64,000 nt of DNA from Lycorma delicatula (lineage: Eukaryota > Arthropoda > Insecta > Hemiptera > Fulgoridae): NCBI RefSeq assembly GCF_047948215.1, contig NC_134458.1:136657036-136721035 (forward strand). Direction: 5' to 3'. The notes under the pieces were generated by a model. It did no database searches. It had not been told where the DNA came from and was given only the letters and a program-made list of their open reading frames with translations. Position 1 is the stretch's first letter. The number at the start of each line of letters is the position of its first letter. Shown here piece after piece: positions 1 to 11,163 of the stretch. A program made the position numbers and the translations under genes.

Positions 1-125
1 GACCAAGGCCAGGCTATTAACATCCTCTCTGCGATCTATCGTAAATAACAACGGTGGAGGTCGGCGGGAACACTAATCAAAAAACTCAATAACCAACCAA
101 CATAACAACTACTCCTATTAATGAT

Positions 126-128
<3 letters not shown>

Positions 129-165
<37 letters not shown>
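129..165. repeat. (AC)n microsatellite
   Basis: Uninterrupted AC dinucleotide run of about 18 units. Confidence 0.97.
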
Positions 166-167
<2 letters not shown>

Positions 168-844
168 TCGCGTACACTTGTACAAGTATAAAAATAGAAT
201 TTATAAACCGTTTTTGCCTCAGGATGATTATCTGATTTGTCCTGTACTGAACTTTTATTTATTCTTATCACTTACCTGACCAAATCTATTTGTTTTAAAT
301 CTTTTTCTCAAAGCTTATTTATTTTATATTTTCAATAGCGTAGAAAATATATACTATCGATTTTTCTTCATTTACAAATATCTATTATATTATCTTTATT
401 AAATCTATCTCCATCTCTATTAAATATTTTTACCTACTACTACTTTTTTTTTTAGCAAGATTTAATGATATTGTATCCAGTTGCCGAAACTATTTTTTTT
501 ATTTTTATTTTTTAACAAAAACTTCTTTAGCTCTTCTATTAAATCTTTTCCAAATTCATGTACATCATTATAGCTTATATTCATACTTCTCCTTAATTAC
601 AATATAATCTAAATAACATTAATAAATCTAAAAGAATAAATAAATTCCAAGGCTAGGTCTGAGAGATAAATAATCTTTATTTCTATCTGAGACGTAAGTT
701 CCATCACATAAGCTTATCTGTATTCTAAAGCTTACATAGTAAGCAAATCCATAAGTAAACTTTCAGACACAAATATATATCCAAATGAAATTTTCATTGT
801 TGAGTAATATATTTTTTTTTTTTTAATTTAACGAGTCTCTTTTG

Positions 845-870
<26 letters not shown>
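845..870. repeat. (TA)n microsatellite
   Basis: Uninterrupted TA run, followed by a short CACATACAC stretch. Confidence 0.95.
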
Positions 871-876
<6 letters not shown>

Positions 877-1411
877 CACTTTCTGCTCGGGACTCGATTC
901 GCTCCTCCTTGCTATCTAGTCAGAGGGGTGGATTTCCCTAGACCTCCGTTTTGTTCGTTATCCTCATGATTATGAGAATATTACTTATATGTAACATTTA
1001 AAGTATTTATACTACAGATACCCAAAAAAGAAACTATATTACGAAAAACAGAATAGTAGTAACTATGCTAACTAAAGTTACCCTAGTTACCACGTCAGAC
1101 CTTTGACGATGAGAACTTCACAACTTTACCCCCAAACCTCGATCTATAGCTTAAAACCTTCCCTGGGGTAACACGAATGTATCCTAAAAATTTTAAAGAA
1201 ATCTGTCGGTTGGTTCTCGCGTGATGCGGTTGCAAGCAAACAGATTTGATTTGATTAAAAAAAAAATGATGTAGACTTCAGGTTGGAGAACTGAAATTCC
1301 TGAGATATAAAAAATAGAAACAAAGAAATGACATGTACAATTATGAGCAAATATTTCTCATAATTATTGCTTAGTTGTCATGTAATATTTTTATTTATAT
1401 TGAAATATCCT

Positions 1412-1430
1412 TATATATATATATATATAT
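1412..1430. repeat. (TA)n microsatellite
   Basis: Short pure TA run in AT-rich DNA. Confidence 0.9.
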
Positions 1431-3984
1431 AAATTATTACAGATGTCGTGGATTTCTTCGGACTATTTTATTACTACATACAAATATAAATATAAGTATG
1501 CGTATTATAAACATTATTTTTAATTCACAAGTGTATCAAGTATTTTCATTTAATTTTAATATTATACAATTTTATATAGCATCCTACATATTAGGAAGTA
1601 TCCAAAAGAATTATGTAAATATAAAGAGTGTAGTTGAATAGATTGTGGTATTCACTTAGGATATTTTTTCATACAGTACTGGAATATAGCTAAATTCCAT
1701 GTTCAGTGTCATATTTCAGAAATTTTTATACGTCGCTCGAAGATATTTGTGTTAGAACAGTAGATTATTTATTTTTATAGACATCACAATATATTAAACT
1801 GGAAAAAGATTGGGAAACTGTTTCTAAAAATGTTACTTAAAATCCGAACTTAAACTTCCATTTTGATTATCAACAGGAGTTCGTTATCAATAGACGCCAT
1901 GAGAGAAGTATATATGTAAATAAATGAGTAAAAATACAAAATATAAATAAAAATTACTAAATATATTGGCAAGTAAGCAATAACTACAAAACACTAAAAA
2001 AAGTATTTCAGCAGATATTTTAGAATAAATTGAAAATCTAAAATACCTGTCATCGTTTTAGAAAATTTCAATAAGATGTGTAAATTTCACTTAAACATCC
2101 AATCAGATTGCCTCTCTTGACTTATTAGGTGCTTCTTTACAGGTAGAATAATTAAGATTTATCTTGAGAAAAGTTAAAGACAGCATGAACGTCAAATCAA
2201 TCATAAATATTCCCGCCCATAAATAATAATTTAAGAGAGCCAACCGTTTAATAATTTTCTGATTAAAGGATTTTTAATACGTTAAAAATTAAAAGGATTT
2301 TAGATACCGGTCACTTACTGCTGTTCAACAAAGGAGTTTCTCCATCACTACTTATAAAGTAGGTTCCCAAATATCTAAACTTGTTTATTTTTAAAATTTT
2401 TGATTCTAATAAATTAATTTTAATATACAATCTAATCAACTAATATCCATGAAATAAACTACTGCAATTCCATTTTATTAAATTTCTTTTATAAACTTAC
2501 CTATTTTCACATATATCAGTATAGATCTTACAAATAAAAAAAAAAGACTCTTGACGTATCACTTTTAAAATTTAATTTTTTCAGCTTTATATTCAAGTAA
2601 ATATATATATATAATTTTTTTACTAAATTCAGTCAATTACTATTACAAAATTACATTTTTTTTTTTTCACTTATTTACAATCAACTTCCAGATTGAAGCT
2701 ATAAATACGAATAAGTCGTATGATAGACTATCACTTGAAATAGAAACATCCAATGAAAATCCTCAACAAGTACGAAATGTAATTAATATGAATAAATACA
2801 AGGTAACTATGAAATAACTATTCATATTGATTATAATAACGATAATGTCTCTAGCGTAGTTTTACATATTTTATAGAATAATAAATTTATAAAATCCCAG
2901 ACAGACACTATTCACCATAGGATACACTTTCAAAACAGAGGAAAATACACTTTGCTTCAACCGAAATATTAATCAAAATCTGATATGCAAGTAAGATAAT
3001 ATAAAATAACAAAAATTAGAAGTTAATTATCGATAAATATCAGTTAAGTGTAACTAAAAGGTTTTTGTAGCAACAATTATGTACATAATTTTAACTAGTT
3101 CTTTTTTTATCATAGAAATTTTGTGGTAATAGATTCCAAAATATTTATCTTCACTTAGAAAAAAAATCAAAAGGAGCTCTTCAAAAAGAAAATAATAATG
3201 ATATATAACATGTGACCCTTCTACCATTTTCATTCTAGGATTGTTGTGATATTTCATATCTATTAATTTAATTTAGAATTCAAATTAGATAAAACAAAAG
3301 ATAACCTTATAGGTGCAGCAATTAATTAAAGTTAAAAAAAATACAACCTTCCATATACGTGTACGTAACAATTACGATTTGTCAATCCTAAATGACCGTG
3401 AAAATTTAATTATTCTACGTATTCTAAATCGGAGCGCTTTGTAAGAGTGGAAAGGGATTGTAGAATTGAACTTAACGTTTTGAAAAAAAGGAAAGGAATA
3501 AATGTAAATAACTTAAACTTTACCTAGGTAATTAAATTGATTAAATAACTGTATTTTATGTAAATTACTAGATGTGTTCTACTATTTAATTATTACTTAT
3601 ACATCCATTAATCGACTGATTTAAACTATAGGGTTGTTTTTGTAATTGTAGTCATTTTGATTAAAAAGAAATATTGGCGTTGTATATAATAATTGATATT
3701 TTGAAATACAGATAATATTTGTTAATCAATTTCTACAGCGCTTTGTTTATAGCAGGCGAAGTGTTACATACTTTTTGTTTGGCTATAAATAAATTATTTA
3801 CCGGATTAAAAGAAAATAACATTATATACTAATGGTGATGAAATAACAGTTTATTACACTGTAGTCCCTATACAAGTTTTCCTTTTCTGAACGGTTTAGT
3901 CTCCGGACGTAAGTTAAATATCAGGGAATATCAAAACTTTTACTATAAATACTTTGTAAGTATACTTTTAAGTTATGAAGATGT

Positions 3985-4289
3985 TTTTTTTTCTTTTTTC
4001 TTTTCCCTGTTTAGCCTAAACTACCGTTTAGATAATTCTTCAGATGATGAATGAGGATGATATGTACGAGTGCAAAGGAAGTGTAGTCTTGCACATTCTC
4101 AGTTCGACCATTCCTAAGATGTGTGGTTAAATGAACCCAACCACCAAAGAACACACACCGGTATCCACGATCTAGTATTCAAATCCATGTAAAAATAACT
4201 GGCTTTACTAGGACTTGAACTCTGTAACTCTCGACTTCCAAATCAGCTGATTTGGGAAGACGCGTTAACCACTAGACCAACCCGGTGGG
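3985..4289 (-). mobile_element. tRNA-derived SINE (family 1), copy 1
   Basis: On the minus strand the element opens with CCCACCGGGTTGG. A box A-like segment follows (RC of 4261-4279, containing GGTCTAGTGG), then a box B-like GAGTTCAAGTCC (RC of 4211-4222), an internal body and a purine-rich A tail (T-rich on plus, 3985-4011). A 13-bp target duplication, GTTATGAAGATGT, lies at 3972-3984 and again at 4289-4301, overlapping the element edge by a base. These are the marks of an RNA polymerase III SINE mobilised by a LINE. The body matches the copies at 24.2, 51.2 and (partly) 49.2 kb. Confidence 0.9.
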
Positions 4290-4499
4290 TTATGAAGATG
4301 TGTTTAAAAATCTTTAACGTCACATATCATTAACATGAAAATGAACTTAAGAAAAAGAGAATTTAATTTATACGGATCAATTTTACATTTCTTTTAGTGT
4401 ACATATTTTGAATTTGTATTGATCATTCTTCAACAGCAAAAACAAATATTTTTTTGGAATTTATTATGTTTATTGATAAAATGTTTTCATTAAGTCAGC

Positions 4500-5126
4500 C
4501 GTCATGCTGGGGAAGAAGACCTTCGCTGCCTCCTTAAAGAAGTCAAAGAAGAAATAACTGAGGGGAACCAGGAAGTTCTCTCTGATCGTAAGGGGCAGGG
4601 AGAAGATATTCTTATAAGGGGCAAAGATGAACGGAGGGCCCGGAGAGATTGATGAAAAAATTACAAGAAGGGATTCCGGGAGTGTAGGTTGCCCTGAGGA
4701 AAAGGAAACGAGTACAGAAAATCAAAATTAAGGATATAGACGCCCTTACCACCAATGAGGAGGTAGCTACGGCGGTAACTGCAATAATCAAGTGTGATAA
4801 GGAGAGAAAACAGGCCATTAAACTGAGACTTGCTCAACACCCAAGTCGCCTCTCTGGTAGTCCATCGTGGAGAGGCTGAGAAGTTAATACAGAAGGGGTG
4901 CCTGCGGATAGGACTGGTGTCTTGGAGAGTATCCCCAGCTTTGAAGCAAGAGAGGTGTTACCGATGCTGGGACCTTGGTCATAAGGTGGCCAGGTGTAAG
5001 GGCCCATATAGGTCAAAAAAATGTTTAAGACGGGATGCCGAGAAAGAGTTGTTTGCAGAAGATGTGAGTGCAACGGACAATGTGCCAAAAACTGAAGATA
5101 ATACAACTCAATGTAAACAGGAGTAG
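4500..5126 (+). pseudogene. R1-type ORF1 (gag-like) remnant
   Basis: The ORF1 product of R1-type LINEs is an RNA-binding gag-like protein. Two frames carry recognisable sequence. The upstream one (about 4690-4830) reads KIKIKDIDALTTNEEVATAV, resembling the domain ahead of the zinc knuckles. After a frameshift near 4825-4830 the second frame (4830-5126) continues with a RIGLVSWRV block, then CYRCWDLGHKVARC, a C-x2-C-x4-H-x4-C zinc knuckle. A second knuckle expected just downstream is broken: KKCLRR is left without the remaining ligands. In-frame stops lie upstream of 4690. The end overlaps the start of ORF2 by about 30 bases in another frame, as is usual in this clade. Confidence 0.8.
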
Positions 5127-7660
5127 GCGCTCCCACGACGTCTTATGAGCTATTACCTCATGAGGTAATAGCTCATAAGCTATTACCTCAGGGTAATAGC
5201 AGGTGAGGTTGGGGGAGATATAATGGCAGTTGCCGAGTCAAACTAAGCCGTGGTTTCTGAGGGTGGCTAGAACAGGGATCTCAGATATAGTGCTGCGATA
5301 TTGGTGGCAAGACCGGGGTTTACTGTCACCGGTGAATGCTTTGTATGGGATTTGTTGGGGAAAGTGGTTCTTAGTTGCTATGCCTTCCCCAACAATAGTA
5401 TAGACTATTACAGAAGGTTTCTGGATGATTTGTTGGTGGCGGTGAGGGGTCACACGAGCACTATAATCGTGCTCGGTGATTTTAACGCCAAGAGCCCAGA
5501 AATAGGATGAGTGACCTTCAAAGGAGAGGGAGATTGCTGGAAGAGGTGATGGTGTTGCTAAGCATGGTATGTATCAACTTGCAGGGGGTACCTACCTTCT
5601 CAAGAGGAACATCGGATTCCGTCCTCAACCTGGCATTCGTTTCCGAGACAATGGCAGGTGCTGGGCGATGGCGGGTTCTCGATGAGGAGACGCTCAGCGA
5701 CCATCGATGTATTGAGGTGGTCGTTGGGCTTCGGAAGAATGCCAGGAAGAACAGAATGGGCCGTGTATATTCAGGCCCTCGACATCCAGCGTTTACAGCT
5801 GACCTTCATAGAGAAATTGCCGCAGGCCCAAGAGGTCGTGGAGGAAGTTATATTGATAACGTCATCCAGGACGCATGTACTTTGGCCCTGAATAGAAGAG
5901 CGGTGCGGACGAGTCCGAAGAAGATCTACTGGTAGTCGGAGGAGATCGACGAGCTGCGGAGTTTGCGTCCGTGAGAGGCGTATCCACACTAGGTTAGAAG
6001 AAAAGAGGATCATCTGAGAGAGCTATGGCAGAACGTAGAATTTCTACACGGATCCTCCGAAGGGCTATTAATACAGCTAAGCGGGATAGATGGAGGAAGG
6101 TCTGCGCCCAGTTAGATGAGAATCCCTGGGGCATGGCGTATAAGCTGGTAACAAAGCGCTGGGAAGGTCATTGCCCAGACTTCCAGAGGCGTACCTCGGC
6201 AAACATTGACAGTCTTGTTTCCGACAGATGTGGCTCCAGCTGGCACGAGCTGCAGAGATCAGGAAGCTTCTTTGATAAATAATATGGCATTTGAAAGGGC
6301 AGACGTGCAATGGACGCTGTCCGAAGTGTGGTGAAGGTGGTGGAGTGGCGGCCCGGGAGTCCAGGCATGTGAGGAAGATTCCCTTGGTCGTCCTCCTGGA
6401 TGTCGTCAACGCCTACAACGCAGTGAGATAGGAGGCCATTTTACGGCTTTTTTAGGGAAGAGGTATCTTGCCATACCAGCTGAGGATGGTACAACAGTAC
6501 TTAAGTGGAAGTCAGCTGAGAATTATGTCCGAAGAAGGAGAGGAGGTCGTTGTATCCATGCAGTGTAGGGTGCCACAGGATCAATCCTGGACCCCATTCT
6601 GTGAAACGTGGTGTATGACGACCTCCTTCGGAAGAAGTGGTCGCCTGAAAGGGAATTGGTGACATACGCCGACGATTTGGCAATGGTGGTGACTACTGCA
6701 TAAGGTAGGTGGTGAGGATTGAATCAGGGACGGTTGCAAAAATTAAGACCTGGCTTCGGGAGCAGGGACTACAACTGGCAGCCAAGAAGATAGAAATCGT
6801 ATCGATGACAGGGAGACGGCGTATACACACATTTTCTAACAAATTAGATGGGGAGGAGATTGCCCCGAATGATTGGGCCAAGTACCTGGGAGTGTGACTC
6901 CAAAGGTCGAGGGGTTTCGCCTTCCATGAGCAGCAGGTGGGCATGAAGGTGGAGGTGGAGGGAATGTCCACGACACTGATGAGGCTGATGCCAACGTCCG
7001 GGGTACCAGAGCATCTAAACACAGGATGTTAGCATCTACGGTGGTGTCGGCTATATTGTATGCGGCGCTAGTATGGTGATAGGCTTTCAGGATAGGAAGA
7101 AATGCCCGGAGGCTGAACAATATTTACAGGAAGTTAGCAATCAGGGTGCTCAACTGTACAGGACAGTCTTTCTGGATGCTTCACTAGTGGTGGCGGGAAT
7201 GCCACCGTTAGACTTCGTGGCCAAGGAAAGAAGGGACAGGACCGCAGAAGGTAAAGAGGAGCCGAGGAGCCACATGTTTACTGAATGGCAGGACCGGTGG
7301 GGAAATGCAAAAGAAGTACATTGGAGCTATATTTTGATCCCAGAGGTAGATGCGTGGGTTATTTGAGCACATGGGGAGGTGCACTTCTGGACGACTCAGC
7401 GGCTAACTGGTTACAGGTCTACCTCCGCAGGATTGGAAGGAGGCGTATGGTTAAATCTGGACTCGCCGGGGAGAATCATGCAGTTGATACTCGCGTCCGG
7501 TGAGGGTTGGACCATGTGTGGTCAGTGGTTTAGAAGAATGCTTCCCAGAAGCCACTGTAGGAAGAACATGAGGATATTGGTTGAGAGCGGGAGCGGCGTT
7601 GGGCGCCAGCCTTGGAGTTGGGTGGCGGGGCTGCCTCGGCATTGTCGTCACCAATGGCTC
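5095..7660 (+). pseudogene. R1-type ORF2 remnant: endonuclease and reverse transcriptase
   Basis: ORF2 would nick target DNA and prime reverse transcription. It opens at 5095-5145 with LNVNRSRRSHDVL, typical of R1 ORF2 starts, then hits a stop at 5146 inside a palindrome. Endonuclease continues in another frame (5301-5510) to GDFNAKSPE, and after a frameshift (5507-5935) through GVPTFSRGTSDSVLNLAF to LSDHRCIEV, the block with the catalytic SDH. The RT begins about 6385 with VVLLDVVNAYNAV and carries the active-site box YADD at 6665-6676 within LVTYADDLAMVV. The thumb region continues to about 6950, with C-terminal scraps to about 7660. At least eight stops or frameshifts rule out function. 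Confidence 0.85.
5142..5179. repeat. 38-bp perfect palindrome inside the R1-type ORF2
   Basis: Two 19-base arms (5142-5160 and 5161-5179) are exact reverse complements with no spacer. CTATTACCTCA from the left arm then recurs directly at 5180-5190, so the block is a fold-back plus a direct repeat. It breaks ORF2 a few codons after its start motif. Confidence 0.95.
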
Positions 7661-7729
7661 CCGTAGAACGCGTTCCTGCCGTCTGAGGCCGGCATATCTG
7701 TGCGGGGTTAAGAAGAGTCCACGTGTATA

Positions 7730-7730
<1 letters not shown>

Positions 7731-7767
<37 letters not shown>
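7731..7767. repeat. (TA)n microsatellite in the R1-type 3' region
   Basis: Pure TA run of about 18 units between the ORF2 remnant and the 3' UTR of the LINE. Confidence 0.95.
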
Positions 7768-7769
<2 letters not shown>

Positions 7770-7996
7770 AGTTGTAAATGTGCTGTGATATTATGTGTGA
7801 ATATTTGTATGAATGTGAGGTGTGCCTGTGACGCAAGGTTGTGTCTTCACATCAGTTCCAGCACCACGTTGCGTGAGGGAGTGGTTTTTTGGGTCCCACT
7901 GCAGTAGGCGGTGAACCCCACAATCCCAGTATGTAGTGGCTACTGGGTGTTTTGTTTAGGCAAATTTTTCCATCTCCGACGTAAAAAAAAAGAAGT

Positions 7997-10248
7997 TTCT
8001 AAGGGAAAACGTAATTCTAAGAGAGAACATAATTATCTTAATCTATATTTAACTGTTTGATGTCGTGTTTTTGTTAAGCACATAGCATTAAAATGAATTT
8101 CAGACACTGTAAAATATTACGTTGATAAATATGACTACAACACATAGTGAACACTCTAGTCAAATTTCATGTGATTTTTCTTTTAACAGTTTCTTTTTGA
8201 TCTTTGATTCCGGCCGCTATTTCAATCTGTTTGATGTAAATTATTTTATTCTGTTAATTAGTGACCATGAATAACAGATTAAATTTTCCAATAAATGTAT
8301 GCAGAAATACTGATTTTGCTTTCTCCAAAGAACTGTTTTATAAATATTGTCATACAAAATTACGTTTTATTTGATAACAGTTCAAATAAAATATATTTAA
8401 TTAAACATATATTTAATTTTATTGTTTATAGTAAAGTTCTATTTATTGGTAAAATTTCGATTGGATGTAGGAATTCTATGATTAAATTACAAGTATAAAA
8501 TGTTTAAAACAATTTCATTTAAACATTTAAATATATGTCTAATTTTGATTGTGAACATTGTAAACATTATCAGATAAATGTTATATAAAGGACTGAATAA
8601 TTAATAAAAAATAAAGAAAAATAATAATGCTAATTATTAACTTTTAAACAGTACTTTGAAAAATAACAAAAAAAGTATTTCTACGTGTTTTTATAAAAGG
8701 AAAATATTTACTGACTAAAATGATAAGTATCATTTTAGTCAGTAGGAAGCGGAAAGATAGCTTTATAATAATTTAAATCAGTATAACTTTCAACTCAGAT
8801 TTCTCCTTAAGGCTTTGAAACTCCAAAACTGCTACCAATTTTTACTTTTTTAATTATTGAATTACAGAATATCCAATAAATTTTCATAAAATAATAAAAT
8901 TTATCATTTTTAAATTTTATTTATTTTTTTAAAATGATTTATATAAGTAGTACATACTATAGTAAATTGGTTTAGCCATGATCATTATAATAGAGAGAAG
9001 TTAGCTAGTTTTTTGTTGCAGAAAAAATGACGACCATCTTGTAAAAAAGACTTTTCGGTAATTTCTCTTGCGGAGATTTGTTACATGTCTGGCACTTACC
9101 TTAATCGGTTTGCTAATATGCTTATTATCACACTTCCCTATGGCCATAGTTAAAATGAAAAAGAATTGTTATTTCATTATCACTCTTATACGCCGCGAAT
9201 GTAAAAATCAGGTAGTAGTTATCATAGTGACTTAAATAAGGTATTTTTTTGTATTTTCTAAACGTGGGACCGGCCAAAGATAACTGGTTGTTATAAACAA
9301 GAGAAATAGTCGAAAATTATATGAATGCGCTTTAAACGGTATTGCATGATGGGTTTCGAATGAATCACGATCAATAAATCAAAGGATTAAAAAAAAAGGT
9401 TAAACTAAAAAGTCACCATCTCAAAAATTTGGAATTGATTTTTCTGATTGTCTCTGCTATAAAATTCTTCTGAATGTACTGTTTCTGGATAAAATGTGGT
9501 ATAAATACTTTTGTATGACAACTGACTCACGAGTGAAGACGAATGAAAGATGCTGCTAGCCGTGGTTTAACTTAACTTGAGGTAAAAGTTTTGAAATACA
9601 CTCCTTTTGGGTGCTGAAAGTGTTTTCGAACAGATACTCGATACTGCAGACAACTATTTAGCCAAATATGCTAGCAGTTTTATAATTAAAAAATTAGTAT
9701 ATTAAACATAGTTTTTGAATTTGAATAAGCTGACGGAACTGTTTTTATTAATTATGTGCAGGTAACATTCTTGAAAAAAATTCATAGTTGGATCGGACAT
9801 TATTGCCGTGAGGATCTTTTAAGCTAATTATTTCGTTTCTCTCTTTGTGTAGGCATCCATTTCTATGTATCACCATTCTATTCTCTAAATAATAGATTTA
9901 AGTTTCTTAATATTAAAATATTTAATTCTACTACTTAAAAGCAATAATTATGTGCATAATATAATACTAAAAATTTTTAAACGTATAAAATAATGTCAAA
10001 GTTCTTACTTACTTTCAATAACGTAGCATAAAATCCTAAGTTGATGGAAAAATTTCATTTTCTATATAGCAATTTGATGAATTAGAAAAGTATTTAAATG
10101 AAACTCACGCCATAAGAATAGGTTATAGAAATAAACAATTTCAGTAATAATCTCTTAATCAACCTATCCTTTGTTTTAAAATACAAATCAGAATCCCTTA
10201 AAATGGATAAATAAAAAATTTGTAACATCCTCAATATTAACATCTTGC
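7997..10248. other. AT-rich spacer
   Basis: No coding or RNA gene could be supported. It contains one strong hairpin, listed separately. Confidence 0.6.
8709..8744. repeat. 16-bp perfect inverted repeat with 4-base loop
   Basis: Arms at 8709-8724 and 8729-8744 are exact reverse complements around AAGT. It is longer than expected by chance in 64 kb, although AT-rich composition helps. No flanking target duplication was seen, so it could be a MITE relic or a replication scar. Confidence 0.85.
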
Positions 10249-11123
10249 AAATCTTTACGGTTTAGGGTCCAACTAATTCATGTAAATAAAAAAAAACCAT
10301 ATATATGTATATACGTGCTTCTTAGACTTTTATCTCAGGATTAACCAAACCGTTTCTCTTCAAATTTGGCTCAGATATTTCTATACTAGAAGTCATTGAT
10401 CATATTCGTTTGTTTCAAAATTCGTTAAGAGAATGGAAGATATCACGAAAAAAGCAATTCTTTAGAGAAATTCTAAGGAAAATTTTATTACAGCGACTTT
10501 GCTACATATAATGCTTATATAAATAAAAATAACATTTTTCAAAATTAACCCCTTCCTTTTAAAATTGAAATATATGTACTTTTTTCTTTCGCTGTATTTC
10601 ATTTCTGTTTAAATATTTTTTAAAGTTTATACCTCGTATATAGAAGTACTTGATACTTCATATGAAGAAATGTCTACAATTTTTTAAAATTACAGACCCC
10701 GGATCTAAAATGCTTTAAAGTTATTTTGGAATTTTATTTCTTATTTTAGACTCTATTAAGCAGAATTTTAAGATTTATAAAAACCTTTATTTAAGCTTCT
10801 TAAACGTTTTAGAAAAATCTTTCTGAAAATTTATTCTCCAATCTACAAAATGTGTACTCTATTTTTTGTATTTTGTTTTTAATAATGTTTATTTTTAGAA
10901 AAATCTTTTTTTGTATATTTCATCATCAATAATTAAAAATAAAGTAGCTCTGCCACTTGTATTATATTCCGGACCGAAAATGAGAAGCAAGTTTTTACTT
11001 CGTGTAAAAGCCCCTAAAATCAAAAACTTTTATTTGAATTTTGTGAATTTTAATGGTCAAATTTTATTTTATTAATCATGATTTGATAGACGCAGTGGGG
11101 AAAGTCATGCAATACTTTACTAG

Positions 11124-11127
<4 letters not shown>
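10249..11127 (-). repeat. R850 interspersed repeat, copy A
   Basis: This segment is the reverse complement of a repeat also present at 19.3 and 22.9 kb. Landmarks shared with the others on the minus strand are, in order: TATTGCATGACTTTCCCC (near 11110), TTGCTTCTCATTTTCGGTCC (near 10980), a GAGCCAAATTTGAAG block (near 10365) and TTGGACCCTAAACCGTAAAG at the end (near 10257). There is no coding capacity. The copies are well diverged, so it is old. Superfamily is unknown; no terminal inverted repeats were seen. Confidence 0.75.

Positions 11128-11159
<32 letters not shown>
11128..11159. repeat. (AT)n microsatellite
   Basis: Pure AT run directly at the end of R850 copy A. Confidence 0.95.

Positions 11160-11163
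<4 letters not shown>

Larger units (their letters stand above)
1..3971. other. AT-rich spacer, no gene seen
   Basis: Low-complexity AT-rich DNA with stop codons in all frames; the short open frames have skewed Ile/Tyr/Asn composition expected by chance. A segment at about 880-1245 is less AT-rich and may be an old repeat fragment, but no second copy was found in the window. No splice-bounded exon or RNA gene could be supported. Confidence 0.6.
4498..7996 (+). mobile_element. Decayed R1-clade non-LTR retrotransposon
   Basis: A LINE of about 3.5 kb whose composition is clearly more G-rich than its flanks. In order it holds an ORF1 remnant with a CCHC zinc knuckle, an ORF2 remnant with apurinic-like endonuclease, reverse transcriptase and C-terminal parts, a TA microsatellite, a 3' UTR (about 7768-7980) and a short A-rich tail ending near 7996. 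It is full of stops and frameshifts, so it is a dead copy. It appears short compared with full-length R1-type elements (usually over 5 kb), suggesting 5' truncation near 4498 and internal losses. No convincing target duplication was seen. R1-clade assignment rests on the ORF2 start motif, the GDFNAKSPE block and the LSDH block. Confidence 0.87.

Noticed and set aside
4834..7654. Minus-strand frames across the R1-type LINE
   Set aside because: The coding signal (CCHC knuckle, GDFNAK, YADD) is on the plus strand; the opposite frames are shadows.
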